A stretch of 58,299 nt of DNA from Planctomycetota bacterium. Lineage in GTDB: Bacteria; Planctomycetota; Uabimicrobiia; Uabimicrobiales; JABWCH01. A program made the translations under genes and the position numbers. Positions 19,334 through 27,216 of this stretch are shown here, piece by piece. Every line of letters starts with the position of its first letter. Position 1 is the first letter of the stretch. The stretch is taken from NCBI GenBank assembly GCA_017993505.1, contig JAGOMP010000011.1, positions 1-58,299 on the forward strand, read 5' to 3'. Below the pieces are notes generated by a model that saw only the letters and a program-made list of their open reading frames with translations, was not told where the DNA came from and did no database searches.

Positions 19334-20378
19334 GTTGTGGAATGAGTTGAAAATAATCTTGAATGACTTTTTTTTGTTCCTGAGATAAAGGATGTTTTTC
19401 TATATATTGAAATGCATTTTGACGATATTTAAAATATTGTTGCATTTGTTGTTGCATTTGCTGTTGCATTTGCTGTTGCATTTGTTGTTGCATTTGCTTT
19501 TTGTTTTGTTGTTGCGAAATTTGTGCTTGTGTAATCCATTTTTCTCCATCTTGAAATAAAGAACGGATTTCTTTTTCTTCCTTTTCTTGTGGTGAAATTT
19601 GTTTTTTGTTTGTTTTTTTCTTAGATTTGTTTTTTGTTTGTTTGGGTTTGTTTTTTTCTTGCTTAGATGTATTTTTTGTTTTCTTTGTTTTATTTATTTC
19701 TTGCCTATCTGTTTTCTTATCTATTTTTTTATTTATTTCTTGCCTATCTGTTTTCTTTTGCTGATCTATTTTTTGCTTTGTTTTGTTTTTTGTTTGATTT
19801 TCTTTTGTGTGATTCTGTTTTAAAGTATTTTCTATATTTTTTTGTTGAGAAATTATATTTTTATTATTCCATCTATGTTGATTGTTGTTTACAATCTCGT
19901 CCAAAGGGAAATACCAGTGGATCAACACAAGGAAAAATAGAAAAATAGGTAAAAAAGAAAGAGTTTTTGTCTTTTGTTTTTGGATGGAATGTGTTTGTAA
20001 AAATTCCATTGCCTTATAATGAATATATTCTTGTGTGGAATTTTTTGGTGTTAATATAGAAAATGCAGTTGCCAATAAATTTTGACCTTGCATTTGTTTA
20101 TCATAATCTTGGACATATTGAGACAAAGGCATTGTACAATGAATCAGATGCAAGAATATATAAAAAAAAGCTACTATGGGGAATATAGAAAGAATTAAAA
20201 TAGGTAGATCAAAATAATGTTGCCGCAACGTTTGCATCATAGGAAAAGGCAGTAAAAATATCAATAAAATACAAAAAGATTGTTGTATATATGTATGGAA
20301 TACTATAAAAAAAGCATGAAATCCTTGTTGAAGTAAGTATTTCCTATATTTTTTTTGAAAATATTTCTGAATATTCAT
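19326..20378 (-). CDS. Membrane protein with a Lys/Gln/Asn-rich repeat tail, function unknown
   Basis: A 350-residue protein I do not recognise. Three hydrophobic segments are visible: about residues 20-45, 52-75, and one near 140-155. The soluble stretch between (YVQDYDKQMQGQNLLATAFSIL) has the look of the membrane-proximal domain of some large membrane proteins, but this is weak. Residues of about 170-280 are extreme low complexity made of K, Q, N and T. The end contains five MQQQ units (19439-19500), then a normal C-terminus (HPLSQEQKKVIQDYF). It is the last gene of the der-maf operon, 13 bases after maf. The MQQQ run reflects a 12-base DNA repeat. The antisense strand is open but hydrophobic nonsense. 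Confidence 0.75.
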   Translation of the reverse strand: MNIQKYFQKKYRKYLLQQGFHAFFIVFHTYIQQSFCILLIFLLPFPMMQTLRQHYFDLPILILSIFPIVAFFYIFLHLIHCTMPLSQYVQDYDKQMQGQNLLATAFSILTPKNSTQEYIHYKAMEFLQTHSIQKQKTKTLSFLPIFLFFLVLIHWYFPLDEIVNNNQHRWNNKNIISQQKNIENTLKQNHTKENQTKNKTKQKIDQQKKTDRQEINKKIDKKTDRQEINKTKKTKNTSKQEKNKPKQTKNKSKKKTNKKQISPQEKEEKEIRSLFQDGEKWITQAQISQQQNKKQMQQQMQQQMQQQMQQQMQQYFKYRQNAFQYIEKHPLSQEQKKVIQDYFQLIPQQK

Positions 20379-20391
20379 GCTTTCCCTTTAT

Positions 20392-20988
20392 TTATTCGTA
20401 GTGGATCTTATGCAAAAGGTTTTGAACAATTTGCATAGGCAATCCAATTACATTATCTAAATTACCTTGCACTTCTTCTACAAATTTATCTGCGATTCCT
20501 TGTATAGCAAATGCACCAGCTCTTCCTATCCATTCTCCTGTGGCAATATATTCATAGATTTCTTTTTCAGAAATTTTTTGCATTCTAATGTGCGTTGTAT
20601 CTGCAGCTACCAGCCCTTTTTCTTTTTCTTTTAATGGCCATACACAAACCCCACTTACAACAATGTGGGGCTCTCGAGAAAGTTCCCAAAGCATTTTAAA
20701 TGCTTCCTGTTCATCTTTTGGTTTACCATATACTTTACCATTTAAGTATACAATTGTATCTGCAGTAAGAACTACGGATTTTTCTAGTTCTTGTACAGAA
20801 AGTTTTTTTTGTAATATTTGAGATGCTTCTTTCCCTTTATAAAAAGCAATGTATGTGGCAATATCATTAGGGTCAGATGAGTTAGGAATTGATTCCTGAA
20901 AATCTATAGGAAATACTTCAAAAGAATAGCCAGCTTGTTTTAATAGTTGTTGTCGTTGTGGTGATTGAGATGCTAAAATGAGATTCAT
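20392..20988 (-). CDS. maf: Maf-family nucleoside triphosphate pyrophosphatase
   Basis: A 198-residue Maf protein. The family removes non-canonical or modified nucleotides (dTTP/UTP or m7GTP, depending on subgroup) and affects septum formation when overproduced. The N-terminal signature ILASQSPQRQQLL, the catalytic-region VVLTADTIVYLNGKVYGKP and the C-terminal GRAGAFAIQGIADKFVEEVQGNLDNVIGLP are all present. The ATG directly abuts the der stop codon, and the AGGAGG ribosome-binding site lies inside the end of der, so the two are translationally coupled. Confidence 0.95.
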   Translation of the reverse strand: MNLILASQSPQRQQLLKQAGYSFEVFPIDFQESIPNSSDPNDIATYIAFYKGKEASQILQKKLSVQELEKSVVLTADTIVYLNGKVYGKPKDEQEAFKMLWELSREPHIVVSGVCVWPLKEKEKGLVAADTTHIRMQKISEKEIYEYIATGEWIGRAGAFAIQGIADKFVEEVQGNLDNVIGLPMQIVQNLLHKIHYE

Positions 20989-22449
20989 CTATTCCTCCTC
21001 ATTTTCATCGATCTCATAGCTAAGATATTCCTCTTGATACTCCTCTTGATATTCCTCTTCTATCATTTCATTCTCTAGTTCATGGTCTTGACCACTCAGA
21101 TCTTGATACATGTCTTTTTTAAATTTACTTTTTGATTTTGTTTGACGCTTTCTAAATTCTAATCGAATAGGAACTTCTGGTATTTGTAATTCTTGGCGTA
21201 ATTGGTTGATTAAATAGCGATTGTAATGATTAGTGAATAGTTCTGGATTGTTAACAAATAGCAAAAATGTAGGTGGGAGCGTTTTTAATTGCGTGCTATA
21301 ATAAATTTTACCTTGTTTTCCATAAATATAGGGAGGATTTTTTCTAGAAACAGCCTTTTTAATCGCACGATTGAGTTCACCTGTACTCACTTCTTTTTTT
21401 GCCTGTTTTATAATACTTTGTGCTAAATCAATCGTGGCTTGTACATTTTTCCCATCTTTTGCTGTCATAAAACTCAGTGGCACATAATGCATATTGGGCA
21501 ACATTTTGCTGATGTACTTTTCATATTCTTCTGTTGAAATATGACTAGGCACTAAATCCCATTTATTTATGCATAAAATTGCTGGTCTATTTTCTTGAAC
21601 AATATAATTTGCCAATTCTTTATCCACACGATTAATTTTTGTAGTGGCATCCATCATTAAAATAACAACATCAGCCCGTCGAATGGAACGTTCAGCTCGA
21701 TGTTGGCTATAATATTGAATGTTGTCATGCAAATTTTTTGTGCGTTTGACTCCAGCAGTGTCAATGGCAATGATAGTTTGATTATTTTTCTTAAAGTATA
21801 CGTCCACAGAATCACGTGTAGTTCCTGGAATTTCTGAAACAATCATTCTTTCTTCACAAGCTAATGCATTGATTAAGGTAGATTTCCCAGAATTTGGTTT
21901 CCCTACTATGGCAATTTTCAATTCTGCTTCTTCAGGTTTTTCTGTAGGGAAATCTTCTAAATATTCTGCCAATTCATATTTTAAATCTTGTAAATTTGGT
22001 GTTTCTTTTGCAGAAACACAAATCGGAGAACCAAAACCTAATTTTAAAAATTGATCCTTTTCCATAGTTAATTTGGGTGAATCTGTTTTATTGGCAATGA
22101 GAATGACTTTTCCATGACATTTACGTAACATGTTAGCCACTTCTATATCTAAAGGCGTGACACCTTCTTTAATATCCACAATAAATAAAATAATCCGAGC
22201 TTGTTCCATGGCAATTTTAATTTGTGCTGTCACAGCCTCTTCTAGATTTTGATTATCAACGATTCCAATGCCACCAGTATCTATCAATTCAAAATATCGT
22301 CCATGCATTTGTGTGATGCAACTAATTCTATCTCGGGTCACTCCACTTGTAGGATCCACAATAGATATTTTTTTCCCACTCAATATATTAAAAATCGTAG
22401 ACTTACCTACATTGGGGCGTCCACAAATAGCAATAATTGGTATGTTCAT
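20989..22449 (-). CDS. der: Ribosome-assembly GTPase Der (EngA)
   Basis: A 486-residue double-GTPase needed for maturation of the 50S subunit. The first G domain has GRPNVGKST at residues 10-18, then DTGGIG and NKTD. The second has GKPNSGKST near 182-190, then DTAGVKR and NKWD. A KH-like domain follows (ending near PIRLEFRKRQTKSK). The C-terminal tail is strongly acidic and repetitive, with three EEYQEEY-type units, which is unusual for Der. First gene of an operon with maf and the 19326 gene. A hairpin lies in its leader at 22501-22525. Confidence 0.96.
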   Translation of the reverse strand: MNIPIIAICGRPNVGKSTIFNILSGKKISIVDPTSGVTRDRISCITQMHGRYFELIDTGGIGIVDNQNLEEAVTAQIKIAMEQARIILFIVDIKEGVTPLDIEVANMLRKCHGKVILIANKTDSPKLTMEKDQFLKLGFGSPICVSAKETPNLQDLKYELAEYLEDFPTEKPEEAELKIAIVGKPNSGKSTLINALACEERMIVSEIPGTTRDSVDVYFKKNNQTIIAIDTAGVKRTKNLHDNIQYYSQHRAERSIRRADVVILMMDATTKINRVDKELANYIVQENRPAILCINKWDLVPSHISTEEYEKYISKMLPNMHYVPLSFMTAKDGKNVQATIDLAQSIIKQAKKEVSTGELNRAIKKAVSRKNPPYIYGKQGKIYYSTQLKTLPPTFLLFVNNPELFTNHYNRYLINQLRQELQIPEVPIRLEFRKRQTKSKSKFKKDMYQDLSGQDHELENEMIEEEYQEEYQEEYLSYEIDENEEE

Positions 22450-22500
22450 ATAATGTTATCTCTATATTTGTTCTTGTTTCTTAAAACTAAAAAAAATTAA

Positions 22501-22525
22501 AATAGCCTGATCATATCAGGCTATT
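22501..22525 (-). terminator. Hairpin in the der leader, terminator-like
   Basis: A 10-bp perfect stem (AATAGCCTGA/TCAGGCTATT) with a 5-base loop. Read on the minus strand toward der it is followed by a T-rich stretch (TTTTAATTTTTTTT), about 50 bases before the der ATG. Because it lies between divergent genes it does not end any obvious upstream gene, so it could be an attenuator or the remnant of a lost gene's terminator. Confidence 0.6.
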
Positions 22526-22545
22526 GTTGACTTTATTGTCAAATA

Positions 22546-22611
22546 TTATATCAAATAAAATATTTTTAGGATAGTCTTTTATATCAAATAAAATATTTTT
22601 AGGATAGTCTT
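22546..22611. repeat. 33-bp perfect tandem duplication in the der spacer
   Basis: Two identical adjacent 33-bp units (each containing ATATCAAATAAAATATTTTT then AGGATAGTC) at 22546-22578 and 22579-22611. The spacer 22450-22815 holds no gene. Confidence 0.9.
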
Positions 22612-22815
22612 TTTGTTGTTGAAAAAAAATAATGCTTCTGTTGTAGCCTGTAAAAATGTTATTGTAACATATTTTATTAAAATATCATATTATTTTATCG
22701 TAATATACTATAAAGAACTTTTCATAATTTTTCTAAAAATTACTTTCAAATTTTTTTATGATAGGATACAATATTGTTTTACGCTTTTTTAGTTTGTTCA
22801 AAGGAGAATGGAAGC

Positions 22816-23877
22816 ATGTCTTTAAAAATTTGTTTCCTATGTGCTATTGTATGTTTTTTGGGATGTGCAGGACCAGTACGGAAAATAGATCCTGATGCTG
22901 TACCTGAACTTCGTGGTTATATTCGTACAAATAAAAAAAATTATGAATTAAATGAACCAATTTATGTTCAATATATTATAGAAAATACATCTGAAAAATC
23001 TATCACTCAAGAAGTGGTAGATGCTAGCCAAGATTATAGTATCCCTTTTCAGGGATATTCTTTTAATGCCTTGCATCAAAAGGATAAAATGCAACATTTG
23101 GAATTAAAAAAAGCAGAAGAAGCTTTTTCTGGTGAGTTGCATTTACTTCCTAAAGCAGAAACAATATTTTGTACAAATGAGTTTTCTGGAAAATTAGAAG
23201 GGTTTTATACATTGACCTTTGATCTACGTTGGGCAGAAGGGAAAAGGATTATTTTTACGCCTGTTAAGATTCAAATATTGCCCAAATCTAAACCAAAGTC
23301 ACAAATAGCTATAGAAAAAGATGTGGAATTAGAACAAGCTTTGCAAGATTTGGCTAGTGATGATCCTAAAATTAAAACATTAGCAAAAGAAAAATTAGTT
23401 GAAAAAGGAGCTGATGCCGTTCCTTACTTAATCCGCTTATTGAATCATGAAAATATTCAATTGCAAGGTGATGCTACATTTTTATTGATTCGATTAGGAA
23501 AGGTATCTGTGCCAGCTTTAATGAAAGAATCTCAAAATATGAATAAAACGGTTCGTATGCGAAGTATTTATGCATTAGGTCAGATAGGAACACCTGATGC
23601 AATTTTAGTTTTTCAACATGCCATTCAAAAAGATCCTGATCCTGAAATTCGTTCCACCACTTTAAAATTTGTAGCTGAAAATTTATCTGAGATTGTTTCT
23701 ATACCTTTATTGATACAAGGCTTGCATGATGAAAACTTAGAAATTCGTCAATATACAATCCAAACGCTCGAATCTATGACACAGAGAACTTTTGATTATA
23801 ATCCTGAAAGTCCTGTAGAACAACGTGAGAAAGCAATTGAACGTTGGAAAAATTGGGTGAGAGAACGTTCGAAATAA
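22816..23877 (+). CDS. HEAT-repeat lipoprotein
   Basis: A 353-residue protein with a lipoprotein-like signal peptide (MSLKICFLCAIVCFLGCAGP, probable lipidated Cys17). Residues of about 25-150 look like a beta-sandwich domain (LNEPIYVQYIIENTS). The rest is alpha-helical HEAT repeats: AKEKLVEKGADAVPYLIRLL, MRSIYALGQIGTPDAI and IRSTTLKFVAENL. It closes with an ERWKNWVRERSK end that recalls HEAT proteins of planctomycetes. An upstream in-frame ATG at 22774 adds 14 residues without a signal; 22816 follows AAAGGAG. It precedes the zinc-motif protein by 29 bases, probably in one operon. Likely a periplasmic or outer-membrane scaffold; partners unknown. Confidence 0.85.
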   Translation: MSLKICFLCAIVCFLGCAGPVRKIDPDAVPELRGYIRTNKKNYELNEPIYVQYIIENTSEKSITQEVVDASQDYSIPFQGYSFNALHQKDKMQHLELKKAEEAFSGELHLLPKAETIFCTNEFSGKLEGFYTLTFDLRWAEGKRIIFTPVKIQILPKSKPKSQIAIEKDVELEQALQDLASDDPKIKTLAKEKLVEKGADAVPYLIRLLNHENIQLQGDATFLLIRLGKVSVPALMKESQNMNKTVRMRSIYALGQIGTPDAILVFQHAIQKDPDPEIRSTTLKFVAENLSEIVSIPLLIQGLHDENLEIRQYTIQTLESMTQRTFDYNPESPVEQREKAIERWKNWVRERSK

Positions 23878-23906
23878 TAGAAAATTTTTGATCCAATAGG
23901 TGATAT

Positions 23907-25373
23907 ATGAAATATACAATATTCTTTATATTTTGTTTTTCTATGTTTTTTTGTGGATATATTCAAGCATATGATGAACAAATAATCCAAGAATGGCAAG
24001 AAAAATATAGTATTCTTGACATTGTACCAGAATGGAAAACAACTTGGGAAAAATTGCATGATGGCACTTCGTCTAGTTCGTTAGATTCTTTTAGAGAAGA
24101 AATTGAAAAATCAAAGATTTTTTCAAGTATTTTGCAGATAGAGGAATCTTCTGAAGAAGATATGAAAACAATTTGGTTTGGCTTGTGCATGAAGCATCCT
24201 ACATTAGCAAGAAATATAGAAAATATCGTAAGACCATTGTATGGCAAGGCTATAGATGAAAAAATATTAGATTCTATACACAATCAAATTATAAAAAGAT
24301 CTAGAACAAAAAGTGTCTGGGAAAAAATCGCATGTGATTGTTTACAACAATGGTTTAACAAAGACATTAAAGAAACGAATGATTTAGAAAATTATAAAAG
24401 ACTAACATTAGATGATGGCAGAAAACTCATTGGAAATATTAAAAACACCCAAGATAATATGATAAATTTTGAAATTTTATCTAACACTGGGAAGACAATG
24501 GGGAGTATATCTATCAATAAATACAAAATTATAAAAGAAGAAAATATTCAAAAAGAAAATCCATTACTTGTCTTGCAAAAAAAGGCTTATGAAAGACTTT
24601 TACGAGCGATTCGTACGAAAAAATATACTGTTGCATATAAGATTTATAATGATCTTGCCAATAAATGTATAATTTCTAAGTACGAGCAAAGAGTCATGAT
24701 TTTAGCGACTGTTCCTCGTTTATTGATATGTACCACACCTAGTGTAAAATCTCCTTTTGAAAGCACATTTTCTAGATTGCCAAGGTGCAGGACATGTCGC
24801 GGAAAAATTACTATAAAATGTAATGTTTGCAATGGGAAAGGCGTGCAAATATGTCCTGTTTGCAAAGGTGAAAAATTTATTCGAGAAGAAACAGATGAAG
24901 TCATAGAAACAAAATGTTCCCAATGCAAAGGGCAAGGTGAAATTGCAACAGGTCAAAAAAGAGAAAGAGTCCTCTGTAAAGATTGTAAAGGGACTGGAAG
25001 AATCGAAAAATTTTTACAATGTGCCACTTGTAAAGGAGAAGGTCATGTAAATGGCATTTCTTGTGAAAAATGCAAAGGAAATGGTGGGTCAATATCAAAA
25101 AGAAAGTGTAGAAAATGTGATAAAAGTGGAAAAGTATGGGTACTTACTTCAGGCACCAAAAAAGTATGTCCTAAATGTAAGGGTAAAAAAGTTTTTACAA
25201 GTTCTACTATAGGTAAAAAGAAAGTTCCATGTGCTGAGTGCAATGGCAGTGGAAAAATAGGTGAATGTACTCGATGTCGTGAAACAGGAAAATTAAAATG
25301 TAGCAACTGTAAAGCAACAGGTATGAATTTAAAAAATCCTTTGACAAGATTATTCTTAGAAATCATTCGTTAA
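23907..25373 (+). CDS. Exported protein with DnaJ-type zinc-finger repeats
   Basis: A 488-residue protein with a signal peptide (MKYTIFFIFCFSMFFCGYIQ, cleavage near AYD). The middle contains a small beta segment (RLTLDDGRKLIGNIKNTQ). From about residue 292 on, it carries twelve CxxC motifs, most in the DnaJ form CxxCxGxG (CRTCRG, CNVCNGKG, CPVCKGE, CSQCKGQG, CKDCKGTG, CATCKGEG, CEKCKGNG, CRKCDKSG, CPKCKGKK, CAECNGSG, CTRCRETG, CSNCKATG). That would make up to six zinc sites, where DnaJ has two. No J domain is present. The odd point is a zinc-finger chaperone module with an export signal. It follows the HEAT lipoprotein gene by 29 bases. Its 3' end is repeated four times downstream. Confidence 0.85.
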   Translation: MKYTIFFIFCFSMFFCGYIQAYDEQIIQEWQEKYSILDIVPEWKTTWEKLHDGTSSSSLDSFREEIEKSKIFSSILQIEESSEEDMKTIWFGLCMKHPTLARNIENIVRPLYGKAIDEKILDSIHNQIIKRSRTKSVWEKIACDCLQQWFNKDIKETNDLENYKRLTLDDGRKLIGNIKNTQDNMINFEILSNTGKTMGSISINKYKIIKEENIQKENPLLVLQKKAYERLLRAIRTKKYTVAYKIYNDLANKCIISKYEQRVMILATVPRLLICTTPSVKSPFESTFSRLPRCRTCRGKITIKCNVCNGKGVQICPVCKGEKFIREETDEVIETKCSQCKGQGEIATGQKRERVLCKDCKGTGRIEKFLQCATCKGEGHVNGISCEKCKGNGGSISKRKCRKCDKSGKVWVLTSGTKKVCPKCKGKKVFTSSTIGKKKVPCAECNGSGKIGECTRCRETGKLKCSNCKATGMNLKNPLTRLFLEIIR

Positions 25374-25690
25374 TTTTGTTTATATGTGTTCAATATATTC
25401 ATGTATTTTTGAAATGTTTAGGAAGTTAAGATAAGATTATTCTTAGAAATCATTTATTAATTTTAAATGTATTTTAAAATATATTCATGTATTTTTTGAA
25501 ATGTTTAGGAATTTAAGACAAGATTATTCTTAGAAATCATTTATTAATTTTAAATATATTTTTGAAATATATTCATGTATTTTTTGAAATGTTTAAGAAT
25601 TTAAGACAAGATTATTCTTAGAAATCATTTATTAATTTTGTTTCTATGTGTTAAATATATTCATGTATTTTTTGATATATTTTAAACATA
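25343..25690 (+). repeat. Four tandem copies of the zinc-protein 3' end
   Basis: Units of 83-88 bp start at 25343, 25430, 25517 and 25605. The first contains the gene's last codons (TRLFLEIIR-stop); the other three keep the equivalent codons with a TAA in the same place (FLEIIY-stop), then TTCATGTATTTTTTGAAATG. They fill most of the spacer to ugd, in which I see no other gene. Confidence 0.93.
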
Positions 25691-25781
25691 ATCATCAAAA
25701 TTTTATGGATGATTGGCTATTTTTATTGTTTTAATGAAAACATTCTTATTATTTGTTCTTTTTTTATATTTGAGGTTTTTT

Positions 25782-27155
25782 ATGAAAAATATTCTATGCA
25801 TTGGAGCAGGATATGTAGGCGGTCCAACTATGGCAATGATTGCAAAGAAATGTCCAGACTATAAAGTAGTCGTCGTTGACATTAATGCCGAGAGAATTGC
25901 AGCATGGCAATCAGAAAATTTGCCAATTTTTGAACCTGGTTTAAAAGATCTTATTAAAGAAACTTTGAACAAAAATTTATTTTTTTCCACAGATGTTGCT
26001 GGCAATATTGATAAGGCTGATATCATTTTTGTCAGCGTCAACACACCTACAAAAACATTTGGTTTAGGAAAAGGAAAAGCTGCAGATTTGCAATATTGGG
26101 AAAAAACAGCAAGAGAAATTGTACAATATTCTACAAAAGGGAAAATTATTGTAGAAAAAAGCACATTGCCTGTTAAAACTGCCCAAGCCATGGAACGTAT
26201 TTTAAATGCAAATGAATCTGGAATTGTCTTTGATGTATTATCAAATCCTGAATTTTTAGCAGAAGGAACTGCCATCAAAGATTTAGAAAAACCAGATCGA
26301 GTTTTAATCGGAGGACATATTGAAACAGAGCGTGGGCGTAACGCTATGCAAGCCCTTGTCAATCTTTATGCTCATTGGGTACCAGCTGAAAACATCATCA
26401 CAAGCAATTTATGGTCTAGCGAATTAACAAAATTGGCATCCAATGCATTCCTAGCACAAAGAATTAGCTCCATTAACAGCTTAAGTGCTTTTTGCGAAGT
26501 CACAGGTGCTGATGTGGATGAAGTTTCTAAAGCTATTGGAAAAGATTCTCGAATTGGTTCTAAATTTTTAAAAGCTAGCGTGGGATTTGGTGGTTCTTGT
26601 TTTCAAAAAGATATTTTAAACCTTGTTTACTTGTGTGAACAAGCTGGATTACCAGAAGTTGCAACGTATTGGGAACAAGTTGTTATCATGAACAACTACC
26701 AACGCATTCGTTTTGTTCGAAGAATGATGCAGGCAATGTTCAATACAGTGGCTAATAAACGAATCACTTTGTTTGGTTTTGCTTTCAAAGCAAATACAGG
26801 CGATACTCGCGAAAGTGCTGCCATTTATATTACAAGAGAACTTTTAGAAGAACATGCAAAAGTAGTTGTTACAGATCCTAAAGCTTTAGACAATGCAAAA
26901 ATAGATTTGGCTGATGTTATAGACAAAGTAGAATTTGAGCTTGATCCTTATAAAGCAGCTGAGGGTGCCCATGCAATTGCTGTTATGACAGATTGGGAAT
27001 GTTTTAAAGAATTAGATTATCAACGCATTTTTGATAGCATGGAAAAACCAGCCTTCATATTTGACGGTCGTAATATACTAGATCATCCATCATTATTTGA
27101 ATTAGGTTTCAATGTCTATCCTTTAGGAAAATCCGAGCTTTCTCATCTAGAATAA
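25782..27155 (+). CDS. ugd: UDP-glucose 6-dehydrogenase, eukaryote-like type
   Basis: A 457-residue NAD-dependent enzyme oxidising UDP-glucose to UDP-glucuronate for surface polysaccharides. The NAD motif is [20 protein letters not shown]. The catalytic cysteine is Cys273 in [39 protein letters not shown] and [11 protein letters not shown] follow. These stretches resemble animal and plant UGDH far more than common bacterial Ugd (GAGYVG, GYGGSCFPKD types). The frame extends upstream to 25713, but the true start is the ATG at 25782, behind GAGG and beginning at the Rossmann strand. A hairpin with a T run separates it from pgi. Confidence 0.93.
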   Translation: MKNILCIGAGYVGGPTMAMIAKKCPDYKVVVVDINAERIAAWQSENLPIFEPGLKDLIKETLNKNLFFSTDVAGNIDKADIIFVSVNTPTKTFGLGKGKAADLQYWEKTAREIVQYSTKGKIIVEKSTLPVKTAQAMERILNANESGIVFDVLSNPEFLAEGTAIKDLEKPDRVLIGGHIETERGRNAMQALVNLYAHWVPAENIITSNLWSSELTKLASNAFLAQRISSINSLSAFCEVTGADVDEVSKAIGKDSRIGSKFLKASVGFGGSCFQKDILNLVYLCEQAGLPEVATYWEQVVIMNNYQRIRFVRRMMQAMFNTVANKRITLFGFAFKANTGDTRESAAIYITRELLEEHAKVVVTDPKALDNAKIDLADVIDKVEFELDPYKAAEGAHAIAVMTDWECFKELDYQRIFDSMEKPAFIFDGRNILDHPSLFELGFNVYPLGKSELSHLE

Positions 27156-27163
27156 TGAGGTGC

Positions 27164-27201
27164 AAGCAAGTAGTTTTTAGGCAAAGCTACTTGCTTTTTT
27201 T
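27164..27201 (+). terminator. Terminator between ugd and pgi
   Basis: A 10-bp stem (AAGCAAGTAG at 27164-27173 with 27187-27196) is followed by a T run, ending 15 bases before the pgi ATG. It may terminate or attenuate read-through into pgi. Confidence 0.85.
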
Positions 27202-27216
27202 ATGAAAAGGTGAATT

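Noticed and set aside
19599..19948. Plus-strand open frames rich in Phe, Leu and Cys
   Set aside because: They are the antisense of the Lys/Gln-rich region of the 19326-20378 gene and have no independent support.
25713..25781. N-terminal extension of ugd
   Set aside because: The added hydrophobic segment does not occur in the family; the start at 25782 follows GAGG and begins at the NAD-binding strand.
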